NCBI RefSeq assembly: GCF_010183535.1
Contig: NC_071333.1
Coordinates: 13,080,587-13,144,586 of the forward strand
Source: Caenorhabditis remanei
Taxonomy: Eukaryota > Nematoda > Chromadorea > Rhabditida > Rhabditidae
Reading direction: 5' to 3'
DNA: 64,000 nt
The notes under the pieces: generated by a model
Told to the model about the DNA's origin: nothing
What the model saw: only the letters and a program-made list of their open reading frames with translations
Database searches by the model: none
Translations under genes and position numbers: made by a program
Part shown: in pieces, positions 34,501 to 46,471 of the stretch
Numbering within the stretch: the first letter of the stretch is position 1
Layout: each line of letters begins with the position of its first letter

Positions 34501-34718
34501 ACAAATTTTAATGCCACCAATTCCAAGAAACACCTCGAACTCACTTTGGTTTGACGTATTTTGTCCATTGGCTCGGAGTACACGTTATCATTTCTTTTGA
34601 TGTTATCAGCTTTCGCAGAGCAGTCTTCCAATGCAACTTTTGTCTTTCCGAGAGTAGTAATTGAAGGGGGACTTGAACTGTTTTCTGCTGTCGGCGGTAC
34701 TTCGAAACTTACTGTCAT
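31519..34718 (-). CDS. cdf-1: Cation diffusion facilitator CDF-1 (zinc exporter)
   Basis: Exons 34545-34718, 33277-33365, 33065-33227, 32325-32994, 32028-32169, 31678-31981 and 31519-31632 encode 551 aa. An alternative first exon at 33419-33502 (starting MEKSNSSQSDSH) joins exon 2 in the same phase and would give 521 aa. Six membrane spans are visible. The zinc site is in TM2 (DSYHMAADVMAL, His126 and Asp130) and TM5 (HLMSDALGSI, His378 and Asp382). A long His-rich loop with GHGHSHGGGGHGHSHG repeats joins TM4 and TM5. The cytoplasmic C-terminal domain follows TM6. CDF-1 lowers cytosolic zinc and in C. elegans was found to support Ras-pathway signalling. The first ATG directly follows TTTCAG, fitting trans-splicing; exon 1b would need its own promoter in the 1.2-kb first intron. 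Identity is clear from the His-rich loop and both HxxxD sites. Confidence 0.93.
33419..33502 (-). CDS. cdf-1: Alternative first exon of cdf-1
   Basis: ATG at 33502, 28 codons to ACG|GTAGCA, in phase with exon 2 (33277-33365). The peptide is polar, with a CLPCPDEYDQ stretch, and differs from the N-terminus encoded by the distal exon. It is supported only by frame and donor, so it could be an isoform start or chance. Confidence 0.5.
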
Positions 34719-36299
34719 CTGAAATTGAAATGATTGAGATGGTTTTCAATTGGGAGAAATGACAATCGCAATATTCCGCTGAGAAGTACACCAAGAGTGT
34801 CATTTTAACACGCCTCTTGAGCCCCGGAATACGAGAAACGAAGCATTTTACGACCTCGCAGCGCCTTATAAAAAATCACGAAACGTCACGAAAATACATA
34901 CACAAAAATCTTATAAATATTCAAACCAACCCGATGTTTGATTTGAATCATTGTGATAACAATGAGTGCCAAGTTTTCCAAATCGAGTGAGTCAAGGTGA
35001 AAATGAAACCCAATGAGGCTCAAATATATTGGAATTTGGAGACGGGAAATGGGAAATAACAGCCGGTATTTGTGCTTGAGCACGGATATAGGGATATGAC
35101 ATCTCGTTCACCCAGCCTTTTATTTATTTTTGTTTTCGCCGCCAACGACAAGATTCGAATGATGAATAAAGCCGAAAATGCCAGAATTGCAACAAAATAT
35201 TAGTATTGAAGAAAGAGGAGACGACGGAGAGAAGTCGTTCTATGAATATGAAGATGTGCGAAGAGGGAAGAAATGCAACTGCGCGGTCGGGAGATGCGCA
35301 ATGAGGCGAGATATGCGCAAGTAACAAAGTTAGCGCGATAGGCGTGCATTCCAAGTTGGCTTACACTATTTTTAATGTCGGACCTTTCAAATCACAAAAA
35401 TGGGGACGTATCAGACATCTGAAGAGGGAAACTGAATTGGGAGACACAATAAATGAAGGAAAAGAACATAAGTACGGTTGTAAATTGGATCGATAATGAT
35501 GGTTAGAGAAAGAGAAGAGTGACAATAAAACAGGTTGCGGAGGGGGCAAGAAGAGGAGAAAGGTCCGAGTGGAAAGAGGTCAACAATGCAAATAGGCTTG
35601 TTTAATGTAAATAAAAAAGAGTCATTAGAATTATATATTTATAAAGAAAAATTTTAAAAGTCATATTTTAATCGAATTCTCAACCGTTTTTGAGTTAATT
35701 GGTTTGGGAATGTTGACCTTAATATAATGATAATGGTTACTACACAAGTAATTATTATGCATACACATTTGACTCAAAACAGTTTTTTGAAAAAAGACGG
35801 TATTGAATGAAAATTCATAAAAGTCTAATAAACATAGAATGAAAACTAAAATACACCGCTGTTTCCCAAACTTTGAAAGTCAAATATTGTTTGAGAAGGA
35901 TTGGTTGAAGTTTAGTGAGAGTAGTAGTCTAGACTGCGCGAACACAAGAGACGCAAAGTAATAGTGACGAGTCACCACAAAGTTCATAGCAATTTCTCAA
36001 TGATAGAAAAGCATCTCAAATGTTTCAAGCGTTTTCTAGAAGGAACATTCACTTATACAAATGTTGAAAAAGGGCATTCAAATTGAATGGGTATGATTCT
36101 GAAAGAAAAAATTTGATGGGAGAGCAAATTACTATTCTTTAAATATATCAACAATTTCCACTTGACTTATGCGAACTAGCCTTGTTTTCAAGTGCTCCAA
36201 TTTCGAGTCATAACAGCAAGGGGACTATTGAAATATGAGCCAACCAAACTGGAGGTATTCAGAAATTCATCAAGAATTCATGAATATTCAGAGCTTGCC
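34719..36299. other. Divergent promoter region between cdf-1 and the receptor-like gene
   Basis: About 1.6 kb, AT-rich with purine-rich tracts near 35400-35580. No gene or RNA is seen. Confidence 0.45.
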
Positions 36300-38753
36300 A
36301 TGCATATTCTTCTATTTATTATATCCATTCATGTTTCACCGACAGATTTACACAAAATGTTGTTCACTCCAGAGTTTGAGAATACAACTGCTGATCCTAA
36401 TTCTATTAGAACTTTGAATAATATTTTAGAGTCTATCAATGAAAGTAAGTTAATTAATAAAAAGCGTTTACTGATTCAAAACTATTGCAGAAGTTGCTGT
36501 ACCACCCCAAATTTCATTCGAGTCGGATTATGGAGATGCTTACACCGTAAGTTTTTACAAAAATAGAGAGGAAAGAAATATAAAATTTCATAAGAATAAA
36601 TCTAATAAAATATATATTGATTTCATAAGAATTAATCTATTTCCTAACTTAATTTTCCCAAAGTGTTTTTAAGACTTCAAAAATTCCAGCAAAGCAATCA
36701 AAAGCATTTCTTTCTGGAAAAAATGCGAGACAAGACATTGAAAATGGTGGTCCCTGCAGTCGAGCCGCCATACGTAAACTACGTGAACTTTACTGACGCG
36801 GCTGTCACAGAAAAAGGATACGGGCCAGGAGTTGTCATCGAGATACTTAAAGAAATTGGAAAACGACTCAATTTGACCTTCGAGGTTGGAAAACAACGGA
36901 AATGAATATAAACTAATTAATCTTGTTCAGATAGTCCCAGCGTCTGGCAGCACTTGGGGTGAATATTTAAATGGATCATGGACCGGTGCATTCGGACAGC
37001 TTGTCAGAGGGGTGAGAAAGCGTTTCTCAAAAACAAATGAGACGAAAGCTAGACAGATCGAGATAATTTGTTTTTTCAGGAAGTCGATTTACTTGCAGGA
37101 GGCGCTATCATGGAGTATGATCGGAGTGTGATCTCTGATCTCACCTATCCTTTTCAATTCGAGCCGACGGGAATCATGATAAGGTGACTTTTGTTGTGAA
37201 ACAGCGATTGAATTTGTTTAGTTTTAAAATTATAATATAAACATAATATGAACTATGATTCTCAGATCACCAGAAAAATACGAAGACGATACACTACTCA
37301 TTGTGACTGAGCCTTTCTCTTGGGAAGTATGGGTTATAACGGCAGCTGTCATTTTAATTTCTGGAGTGATTTTTCTTGGAATGACAAATATTTTGAGAAA
37401 GGTGTACAAGGAAATGTCAGTGACGCCATTTGAATCTATTTGGGTGTTTTTCTCGATATTCGTTCAGCAAGGTAAGACAAGAAAAATTTCGACAGAACAA
37501 AAAATATTTATCTGAAAAAACAGGTGTATCAAAACAAAACCAAAATTCTATTTGTGTTTCCAGGCCTACCCGAACAACCGCGAAGCTGGAGTTGTCGAGT
37601 GCTCGTTGCATTGTGGTGGTTGGCTAGTATTACACTCAGCGCCACGTTCACTGGAAGTCTGGTGGCGCTTTTCGCCGTCGACAAAACTAATCTGCCGTTT
37701 CAAAGTGAGCATGATGTAATATGGGAACTTTGAAAAATGACTTGAGATACTTTCAGATATAGAGCAACTGGTGAAGTTAGTCAAGCAAGGGAGATTCGAA
37801 ATAGTTATGGATGAGAACTCATTTACAAGAACTGAAATGATTGCTGTTAGTAATTAACTGTATCATCACTATCATTCAATTAAATCTCAATTTTAGAGAT
37901 CAAAACTCCCGGTCTACAGAGATTTATGGCACGAAATGAATGTGAATCACAAAGTGAAATATGTGAATGGAATATCGAGAGGTATTCTTTCTTCTCTCTT
38001 TCCTTGACTCCTCGTTGTAATTTATTCATCAGTTTAGGCGTCGCTTTTGTGCGTGCAAATCCAGGATACGCACTATTAGGACCAATGGCTACACTAAACT
38101 TCTACGCGTACTCGGATTGTAAAGTGATACTTTTGAATGATGGAATTCTACCTGTTTATCTTTCGATTCCACTCGCAAAACACTCATTGTATTCGTCATA
38201 TTTTTCAACAAAGTTAGTGGGAAACTGGAAAAGAAGAGAACTACTGAATACCAAGAATGTTTTTACAGAATCCGAGAAATGGTGGAGCGAGGTTTCACGC
38301 AGAAATGGATAGCAGACTACAGATCTTACGTCGCTATGCAGAAGATAAATGAGTGTAACTCCACGACCGTCGGACCAAAAAGTTACTTGGATTTGAAGAG
38401 GGCACAAGGAGCATTTTGGGTTTTCCTCGGTGGTGTCAGTATTGGTGTGACCCTGTTTGTTGGAGAATTTATTTTCAAATTTTTCCGAGAAAAAGTAATT
38501 TTGAGCATTGAAATCGCTAGACTTCATATTGTTTATTTTCCAGATGACTAAACATGACGATGTTGGAAAACCATTTGAGGAAGTGACAACAGTATCTCCA
38601 AATTCTATCCAGAATATTCCTAACACAGGAAATCTTGACAGTATCCAGCCATCCGAGCCTCCACTAAATGAAAACAATATAGCAGACAACTGGAGTTTGC
38701 GTCGTCGAAATGTTTTGAATTTATCCCTCGATTTGTCAAGAATCGCTAACTAA
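36300..38753 (+). CDS. Ionotropic glutamate receptor-like channel without amino-terminal domain
   Basis: Exons 36300-36444, 36491-36546, 36690-36884, 36931-37011, 37080-37183, 37266-37471, 37564-37704, 37757-37845, 37897-37981, 38038-38212, 38269-38494 and 38544-38753 encode 570 aa. A short hydrophobic start (MHILLFIISIHV) is a likely signal peptide. The ligand-binding S1 half (about 85-200) includes GYGPGVVIEILKEIGKRLNL and DLLAGGAIMEYDRSVISDLT. TM1 is WVITAAVILISGVIFLG, the pore loop is FESIWVFFSIFVQQG, and TM3 ends in SATFTGSLVALF in place of the classical SYTANLAAF gate. S2 follows, then TM4 (GGVSIGVTLFVGEFIF) and a polar tail. Classical receptors carry a large amino-terminal domain; here there are only about 80 residues before S1, so it resembles the divergent IR-like receptors. 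Ligand unknown. The MLFTP ATG further in is less likely as the start because it would lose the signal peptide. Confidence 0.85.
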
Positions 38754-38768
38754 TGAAGCTTTGAACTC

Positions 38769-38792
38769 TTTATTTATTTATTTATTTATTTA
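38769..38792. repeat. TTTA microsatellite
   Basis: About six tandem copies of TTTA/TATT 15 bp after the receptor gene stop codon. Confidence 0.9.
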
Positions 38793-38827
38793 AAATACGT
38801 ACGTGAGAGTACGTGGCAAGGTCAATA

Positions 38828-38840
38828 GGGGGGGGGGGGG
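38828..38840. repeat. Run of 13 G
   Basis: Uninterrupted poly(G) on the plus strand. In C. elegans such tracts are unstable when the FANCJ-type helicase DOG-1 is missing. Confidence 0.9.
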
Positions 38841-39538
38841 AAACTTCTCTTGCTTCTCTTGCTGCTCACATTCTCGTTGTCTCTTTCATCTTTTATACAT
38901 CTGCTAGTGGAACCATGTGTCTGCTCAAACGTTCGTAATGCAATAAATTGAGAGACTCGAGACCAACTGGCGTTTTGTTTTCGGTCAACACAAATCCGTA
39001 GGCCCCTCTTCTCCAACTCATTCCATCACCACTTTCCTCAACTTCATCACTTGACCTTGATTATTGATTTGATTCAGTTTTGCTTTTTCCATCTTTTTTT
39101 TTATCAATAGCACGCATTAACTCAAAAATAGATGGTGGACTTTGAACATCACACTATCAGCCACTAAATATAGTTTGAGTTGATTTGAAAATGATCAAAT
39201 GATTTGAAAAAAGTGCACAGCGTTCTGGCAACACTTTGGTTAACTTTCACTAAAGTGTTAACACATCTTAATTTCTATCATGGCGTGTTTCCAGTAAGAA
39301 GTACATTTATAAGAAATTCTCACGATTTTAAAACCTTCCAATTTATCCAGCCCCCCTGGACTCACATCTATTTAAATGAGTGTACGTGACGAGAATCAGG
39401 TGACAAAATACAAGGAGTGTCACTCACTTTTATTACATTTACATTAGATCAGAAATTATGTTATTTTCTCGGAACTGTCAATATTACGTTATCATGTACT
39501 CACAATTTCGTCTTTCCCCATAAACTTTCCTTTTAAAT

Positions 39539-39544
39539 TGATAA
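39539..39544 (+). promoter_or_regulatory. GATA-type site upstream of the transthyretin-like genes
   Basis: TGATAA lies 55 bp before the first ATG of the pair, and CTTTCAG at 39590-39596 is the likely spliced-leader acceptor. Function is inferred from motif and position only. Confidence 0.35.
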
Positions 39545-39598
39545 TCTTTATGACACGCTTTTTTCGTTTTCAAAACTAAATTATTCTACTTTCAGACG

Positions 39599-40158
39599 AT
39601 GAGAATCCTAGTTTGTGCATTGTTACTTATTTGTGGAGCAGTTGCTTTCCGCACACAATCTACTGGTGTTAAAGGAAAACTTATGTGTGGAAGTAAGCCT
39701 GCAGTCGGAGTGAATTTGAAACTTTTTGATGAAGATAACGGTTAGTTCCTCCACATATTGGGTTTCGCAATACATACAAAGTTGTTTTAGGACCAGACCC
39801 AGATGACGTTCTTGACCAAAAGACAACTGATGATGAAGGTAACTTCCTACTCACCGGATCATCGATGGAACTGACTCCAATTGACCCGGAATTGAGAATC
39901 TTCCACGATTGTAATGATCATGGAAATGTAAGAGGGAATTTTTCAATCTATAAATGATATCGATATTATTTTCAGCCATGTCAACGTGAATGGGTTATCA
40001 GGATACCAGCTAAATACATCACTAACGGACCAGAAGTAAAGGACATCATGGATTTGGGAACTATGAATTTGGAGGTATGCTACAGTTTTTTAAAATTATT
40101 GTTCCAAATTTTGATTCAGATTGAACTGGACAACGAGAGTAGAAGCTGTGCACACTAA
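39599..40158 (+). CDS. Transthyretin-related secreted protein, first of pair
   Basis: Exons 39599-39740, 39791-39927, 39976-40074 and 40120-40158 encode 138 aa. MRILVCALLLICGAVA is a signal peptide. The mature part opens with TGVKGKLMCGSKPAVGVNLK, the typical first strand of the nematode transthyretin-related family. It continues with LFDEDNGPDPDDVLDQKTTD, GNFLLTGSSMELTPIDPELR and the FHDCND...PCQREW block, with four cysteines in the family pattern. These proteins fold like transthyretin and are secreted. A few act in corpse clearance or neuron-related signalling, but most have unknown ligands. CTTTCAG three bases before the ATG supports this start. The next gene begins 137 bp after the stop and is a paralogue, so the two look like a tandem duplication transcribed together. 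Confidence 0.92.
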
Positions 40159-40295
40159 AAAGTTCAACTTTTTGTATAAATAAAGTTTTTGAGTTAACAC
40201 CCACAAATTATTTCTGATATACCTCGTTGGTTTGAAACCATGTTAATTTCTTTTGCAATTTAATGTTTTCAAAACTAACCCCCACTACTTTAGAC

Positions 40296-40910
40296 ATGAT
40301 TTCGAACACCTCAATTATTGGCGCTTGTCTTTTGACAATCGTGTTAGCAGCATCTGTCCCCGAGCAGCATACGGGACGTCAAAATTATAGAGTGAGTTGT
40401 TTTCAAAACTGTTATTATGTATTCTCGGAAATGTTACAATTATAGGTAAAAGGAGTGTTCCGATGTGGAAGTGAGCCGGCGAAGAATGTTCAAGTGAAGC
40501 TTATTGATGATGACTTCGGTGAGATATTTTCATAGGTATTACCAAACATGAAAAAGATCAAAATTGCTACAGGATCCGACCCAGATGACGATTTAGGGAA
40601 TGTTTACACCGACGTCGATGGAGCTTTCGAATTGAACGGATCAACTACTGAGCTGACAACTATTGACCCACATCTCAAGATTTACCACGATTGCGATGAC
40701 GGAATCAATGTGAGTGATTCATAATTTGTTTTCATTCCTTTTTATTTGAATAATGTGATAAAACATTTCCAGCCATGCCAAAGACGCTGGAAGTTTGAGT
40801 TGCCAAACAGTTATATCTTCTCTAATTCTGAAAACGCAAAGACTCTTGACATCGGAATTTGGAACTTGGAAGGCGTTTTGCCAGGAGAAAGCCGTGACTG
40901 CAATCATTAA
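40296..40910 (+). CDS. Transthyretin-related secreted protein, second of pair
   Basis: Exons 40296-40391, 40446-40518, 40573-40709 and 40773-40910 encode 147 aa. A signal peptide (TSIIGACLLTIVLAASV) is followed by YRVKGVFRCGSEPAKNVQVK, FGSDPDDDLGNVYTDVDGAF, ELNGSTTELTTIDPHLKIYH and CDDGINPCQRRWKFELP. The intron phases match those of the first gene for the last three exons, which supports tandem duplication. The C-terminus is longer and ends in SRDCNH. The gap after the first gene holds AATAAA (40179-40184), then about 100 bp of T-rich DNA, then a CTTTAG acceptor at 40293. This is the spacing of a Caenorhabditis operon, so SL2 trans-splicing is likely. AATAAATCA at about 40947 is its own poly(A) signal. 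Confidence 0.92.
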
Positions 40911-43900
40911 AGCCTTCTGTTTTTATTTCTATCTTTTTTGAGCATAAATAAATCATTTTGAAATGAAATCCCTCTTGAGAAGATGTACTTTTACATACCA
41001 TCAAGAATATGAATGAGAAACCGTAAGACCACTTCGAAAGTGTTTCTCATCTTCTTCCTCATTATTCTATTTTCACTCTCGATATTCTTTTTCTTTTGAG
41101 AATCTTCCAGACAATTTTGAGGCCATCTACTCGGCGATGCTATCTTTCCGCAGTCGTGGGTGTTGCGCACGTTGATGACGTTTTGAAGTACCCATACGAT
41201 CGGTCACTAGCTGACTTTCCTTTTCATAACAAAAAACTAATTTCTCAATTTTCTCTCTTTTTCTCACTTCACCTCTACTGACCGTCTTCGGCGGCCGGCG
41301 CTTTTTTTCTGACACCAAGTGCCACCGGTGCGGAGCGACGTTGTCTCGCCGACGATATATTTGTTGTAGTAGAAGAGGCGAAATTTCGGAGGCGAAAGTG
41401 AAACATGCTTTTTTATTGGTGACCACGACCCAGAACAGTAAGAGGTGAAGAGATTTGAAATCCGAAGGCGTTTCATCCGACCTATATTATTGGGTCTCAT
41501 CTATTCACGAGATTGTGCAAACAAAACACTTTGTTCAACTCAAGAAAAGTTTCACCGAACGCACTTTTATAGGGTCGTTCATGGATGCTGACAGTTTTTC
41601 AAAAAACGATTTATGCAGTTTCATGATGTTTTCTATCCGCTGCGGCTTCAATATTTCCAAGTTTTAAAAGTTGGAAACACCGCTTGTCAATAGTTCAATT
41701 CTTTACATCGGAAGCAGTTTTTTCCTTTTTTACCCTTTCGGCATTGTTGAAGGTGTCGACATCATTGATAGCGGTATCTCTTATCATCTAAACCTCCCAT
41801 AGAGTGATATAATAACTAACTGATGTCTCCTCTCCCCTTTAGCTAGAGAGATATGCAACAATGACGATGAAGGATCGGTTGCGTACGAACAAATGATAAC
41901 AAATCTGACCCGACACCCTAATATCCTTTCTTTTTCTTTAGTATTTTGATGGTATCAGCGATTGTCGTCGTCGTGTCATTTCTTTTAAATTCATGATTGC
42001 ACTTTATCGGTTTTGTAGGTGCTTCAGTCTCGAAAAGTATCTGTTGTCCGATTTCTCTTCTCTTTCCTAATACGTTTTCCCGATTGGGTATGTATGAGAA
42101 TAAATTCATAACTTTTTCACTTCTACCATCTACTTTTTTCTCCTGAATTTCTTTATACTTCAAACAAACCCTAGAATTACCACACAACGAGAACCCACCC
42201 ACAAACCAAACATGTGATGTTCCTTTCTTTTCTTTTCAAAAGATGAATATTCGTTTTTTTCGGTTTGCCTCTAACCCCTTAAGCTTCTTCACAATATCCA
42301 TTCTCACCGCTCGTTCTGATCATCCTCTTAAGCTGGACCTTTCGTTTTCATCAAGACTCGTCAAAAAGTGAAATGACAGTAAGTGTGGCGATGTACACGT
42401 TTCTTTTCATACAGTAATAGTGTATACATCATTTTTGCTTCTTCTTCTTATTCTTCCATCCAATGTGTTTTTTTCTCGCAAGTGTCCGGGAAAGTGAACG
42501 AAAGTAAACTAGTCGGTAAAGAAAATTGTCGTTCATCCCACAGTCGGCCCTCTCTCTTTCTCTCGGTTACTGTCTTGACAACGACACTCCGCCAGAATCT
42601 CGTATGAGGTAAAAATGAGATCAAGAGAAGCGCACGGGTCGAACGAGAAGACAGAGAGAAACAGATCGTACACGGCTTCTTCGGGACGGAGAGACAGCAG
42701 CGAAGGCCACCCCATGACCTGGATCCTCGCTCTTCACTCATTTCACTTTTCTCGTGACGCACCGCGCCAGCACTTTCACCTGAAATCGGCCCCTCATCTC
42801 TTTCGATCCCTCGTTAGGGGTAAAATAGGGGGCTAGGTGGAGGGAATGAGTGAAGGAGGGCCACTTTTCGGACAACATCAATAAGATTGACCTCTGACAA
42901 GAACATGATTCCTTTCATTTTCATTCTCTCTTTCATATTCCTTTCTGGAAGCTTCTCTCATTAATTTTTTTGAAATTTTGTTTTCTGACTATTATCATGA
43001 CCCACTGTTTCTTTAACAATCAGATCAGTTTCACTCCATTTGATGTATCCTTTCCACCAGACATTCCCCATTTGTAAGACATAAGAATCGCGGTAGTATT
43101 CGTTTTTTCTCGTACTTTCCGAACTATCGCTTCCTCTCAGATAATACTTTTATAATAAAACATTTTTCTTCCGCTCGTCTTTCTAACCATTTTGTATAAT
43201 CGTACTTATCAATTTCATCTGTTATTGGAATGTGAAAAACCAAGTGAATGACGCCCAAATATTATGATACCTCCGCTTCTAAGTTGAAATATGTGATGTA
43301 ATATTATTTCATGACTAATTTATGAATGACGATTAAGAACAATGATTTTTTGATTGACGTGATCAAATTTGAAAGGTACTGTAACAGTTTTTGTAGTTTT
43401 TTCGTGAATTCCATACAGTATCATTTTTCCCCATCAGCCGGTCTTTCAATAATCTCTCTGTAAAAAAAAGCGTTTCGAAATGGGTTCACCCCTACCAGCC
43501 ATCGTTTTTTTTCTGTCCACATGCATGTCAACCTGGAGCGGAAAAAACTGGCTCCGTCGGTATTGAGAGCCACGAGAGTGCATTCAGGTGGAGGAGAGTT
43601 TGCGCGGTAGCCGCGCGGAGGGCACCGCCTCCGGGTCTGTCCACAATTAATTTTTTTGCTTCTTGTGGCTGCCGCCGCAGCCGGTTACGGAGGGCTCCAT
43701 GAGTCTTGGACGACACTGAGCAACAGGCATACGATGTCAACACTCTCGAAATACATTTTCACTCTTTTCTCGACTGATGATGATGCCAATGATTCTCACT
43801 TTCTATTTAGATAGTCCTTATGATATTGTGTATGGTTGATATTGCATCAATGTTCTATTCTGAATCGTTTCTGGAAAATGTTGAACTTTCTGATTCGGAA

Positions 43901-46471
43901 AACGTCATGTAACGTCATAATCTTCCAAATCTTTGTGATCAACTTGTTTCTTGCTGCTAATGAGTCACGTTTTGGAACACTCTTGAACTTTTTGTGCCTG
44001 GACTTTTATGCTTCTGAGACTATCATAATTTTGTCTACTCTGCTCAAAATCATTCCTGATTTTTTTCCATCAAAATATTCTACTTTCAGTTTTAATCCAC
44101 GGTTTTGCACTAAGTTTGGAATTTTACCTGTGGTACCGTAAGTGTAGCTAGGGTTTCATACAGCAGGAAAAACAAACTCGAATCACATTCTGAATGTATC
44201 AAATCCTCATTCTTAATAATATTTTGTTACTGAAATCAACAGTTCCAACTGCTCCTCATTCACCCTGTTTTTTTTCTATCAGCTTCGCTATCCCCTCATT
44301 CAAGTTTTTTGAAAACGATAGTTTCCCCCTTTCTACCGTAATGTTTGTTTTTTTCTCATCTGATTCAAAATTGCCAATCGAGCCCCCCCCCCCCCCCCTT
44401 CTCACAAATTGCAAAGAATCGGCGCCACTGTCATCAAATGGACAGTGGCTCGTTGTTGAAGTATCGTCCACCGGTCAAACAGTGTGAAAATATATCGGAG
44501 AGAAGGGGGGCGATGCTCCTGGAGCAAGGTGAGAGCGCTCCGCAAGAGCTGTTGCCCGGTCAGCCATTCTTGTTTTGTTTGTTGCTCTCTCTGACTGGCA
44601 GACCAAGTCGTTGCGGGGCGCCGTACGGTAGCCGGTCATTTGGATGTTTGCAAAACGACTTCAGGTGGACCTCTCTGTCCTTTCTCTCACTCACTTCATC
44701 GCATTGCCGCTGCCTCATTTTTGACGAAAAGCACAAAACACTAAATCAAATAATTCCGCGAGAGGCAGTGTATTTTTGTCATTGTGTTATGCAATACATG
44801 CCAAAAAGACAACAGACTACAAAAATGAGTCAGTTCGCTTTGAAAAAAAATAACTAGACGGATTTAAAACTTTTTCAGAACTTGAGAATCCTCATGCCAT
44901 TTTTTGTTGTTTACCATTTCATATTGTTTGAACTCACAAATGTTGTGTTTCAAAAAAGCGCTGATCGCATTCAATTTTATCAGTAAAATGAGTTCTGAAG
45001 CTTTTGATTTTTGCCTTTGGCGCGCACAGGTTACGTGATTTATGGTGCAAAATCATCTGATAATTTTTCTTCGTGCTTCGTAATCAATCACGAGTTATCG
45101 TAGGCTTAAGAAAAAAAAAAATGCAAGAAAAGAGAAAGCAATCGAAAGTTTGGAAACAGTGTAGTTGGGGAATCAAGATGGATTATTGAATACGTAATTT
45201 TAACAATTTCCCCAGATAGGGAACTATACTGCGTCATAGAAACATTAAAAACTGCACAATCATCAAAAAAATGTGTGTTTGTCTCCAGAGAAAAATAATG
45301 GGATTTGGAAAAGTGTTGCCCACGCAAATCATGATCCGCATCTGCAATCAGTTTTAGCCTTTCATTGCAACGTGCTGAAACATGCTCCGTTCATCCAGAG
45401 TTTGTTGGAACACGTTTCTATTCCTTGTTGATTTAATGATGTGCTCCCGAACCACAATGTCAATGACAAAAAAACCTGTTTTTGCGTTGGAGGCTCAAAA
45501 AATCAAACGAACCGAAAGAATAAAATGAAAAAGCACATCACATTGTAATTTATTTCTTTTTCTATTCACACACCACCGTTTCTTACTTTACTCGTACCTA
45601 TCTACCTTTATGCAGTATGAATAAGAAAGATTTGTTCATTTGCATTGAAAGTTTCAATTGAGGGCGGCGAGGTTTGTACCATTGTTGAGAGGTCCCTTGG
45701 TGTCAGACACCACCATCCTGACTCATCTTTTTCGGACACCTCCATCTCATACGGTTTTCATTGTTCGAACTCAATATGAGTTCTGATTGAATTAAAATCG
45801 GTACGTCTCTAAAGAAAACTGTTTTTTTCTCTTCCTGTCTCATTTGTGAAATCATTTCCATAAAATCGTATTTCTACCTTTCTCCTTAGTTTTTGTCATT
45901 GTTAGAACATAACTTTCTCCTAATGACGTTTCACTTCTTTTCGGCAATTAGATCAGTTTTCAATTCAACATTGAATCGTTGTGCAATATGATTCACTGAT
46001 AAAAAAATCTTCTTGCCCCTATTTGACGCAATCGAAACTTATTCTTTCGGCCGCCAACTGGCACATAAACACTGTCAGGTAATAGATCATAGAGTTGCAG
46101 TATACTTTCTCTTTTTCTCTTCCATCGGCGCCATCCATCTCGAAACTTTCAATTCGTTACTTATCATCGAGACGGCTTATTTCTGGAAAAGCTCTCATTT
46201 CATGTGACACTGACCGCGTCGGTGATTAAGAGTGTCAAACACTGTCAACCTTGGACGCGCCAAAAATCGCTCGACACTGCTGATAACTGTTCTGAGCCGC
46301 AAAAGGGGTTGGAAAAAGAGTGAATTGCCGATAAAATAAAGGTTGACTGATTAGCAGTGCCACTTTATTCGTTATTGCTCGAGTGCATAAACAGGTCGAC
46401 ACCTCTCTTCGGTCTCGCCTGTATTCTTCTACAGTACTAACTCTCAACTCTCATTCTCTTACTAACTCAAC
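40911..46471. other. Long upstream region of ets-4
   Basis: About 5.6 kb without a supported gene. It should hold the ets-4 promoter and possibly non-coding 5' exons. A GC-rich patch at about 43540-43700 stands out from the AT-rich background, and a run of 16 C lies at 44383-44398. GCTGATAACTG at about 46277 is a GATA-like site 195 bp before the start codon. TTCTACAG ending at 46435 could be the spliced-leader acceptor. Confidence 0.45.
44383..44398. repeat. Run of 16 C
   Basis: Uninterrupted poly(C) on the plus strand, so poly(G) on the other. It is a potential G-quadruplex and an unstable tract. Confidence 0.9.

Larger units (their letters stand above)
38754..39598. other. Gap between the receptor-like gene and the transthyretin-like pair
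   Basis: Contains the receptor gene 3' UTR, a TTTA microsatellite, a run of 13 G, and the promoter of the transthyretin-like pair. No gene is seen. Confidence 0.5.

Noticed and set aside
42448..42762. 104-codon minus-strand frame upstream of ets-4
   Set aside because: Arg/Ser-rich and without flanking exons; overlapping frames on both strands are equally open.
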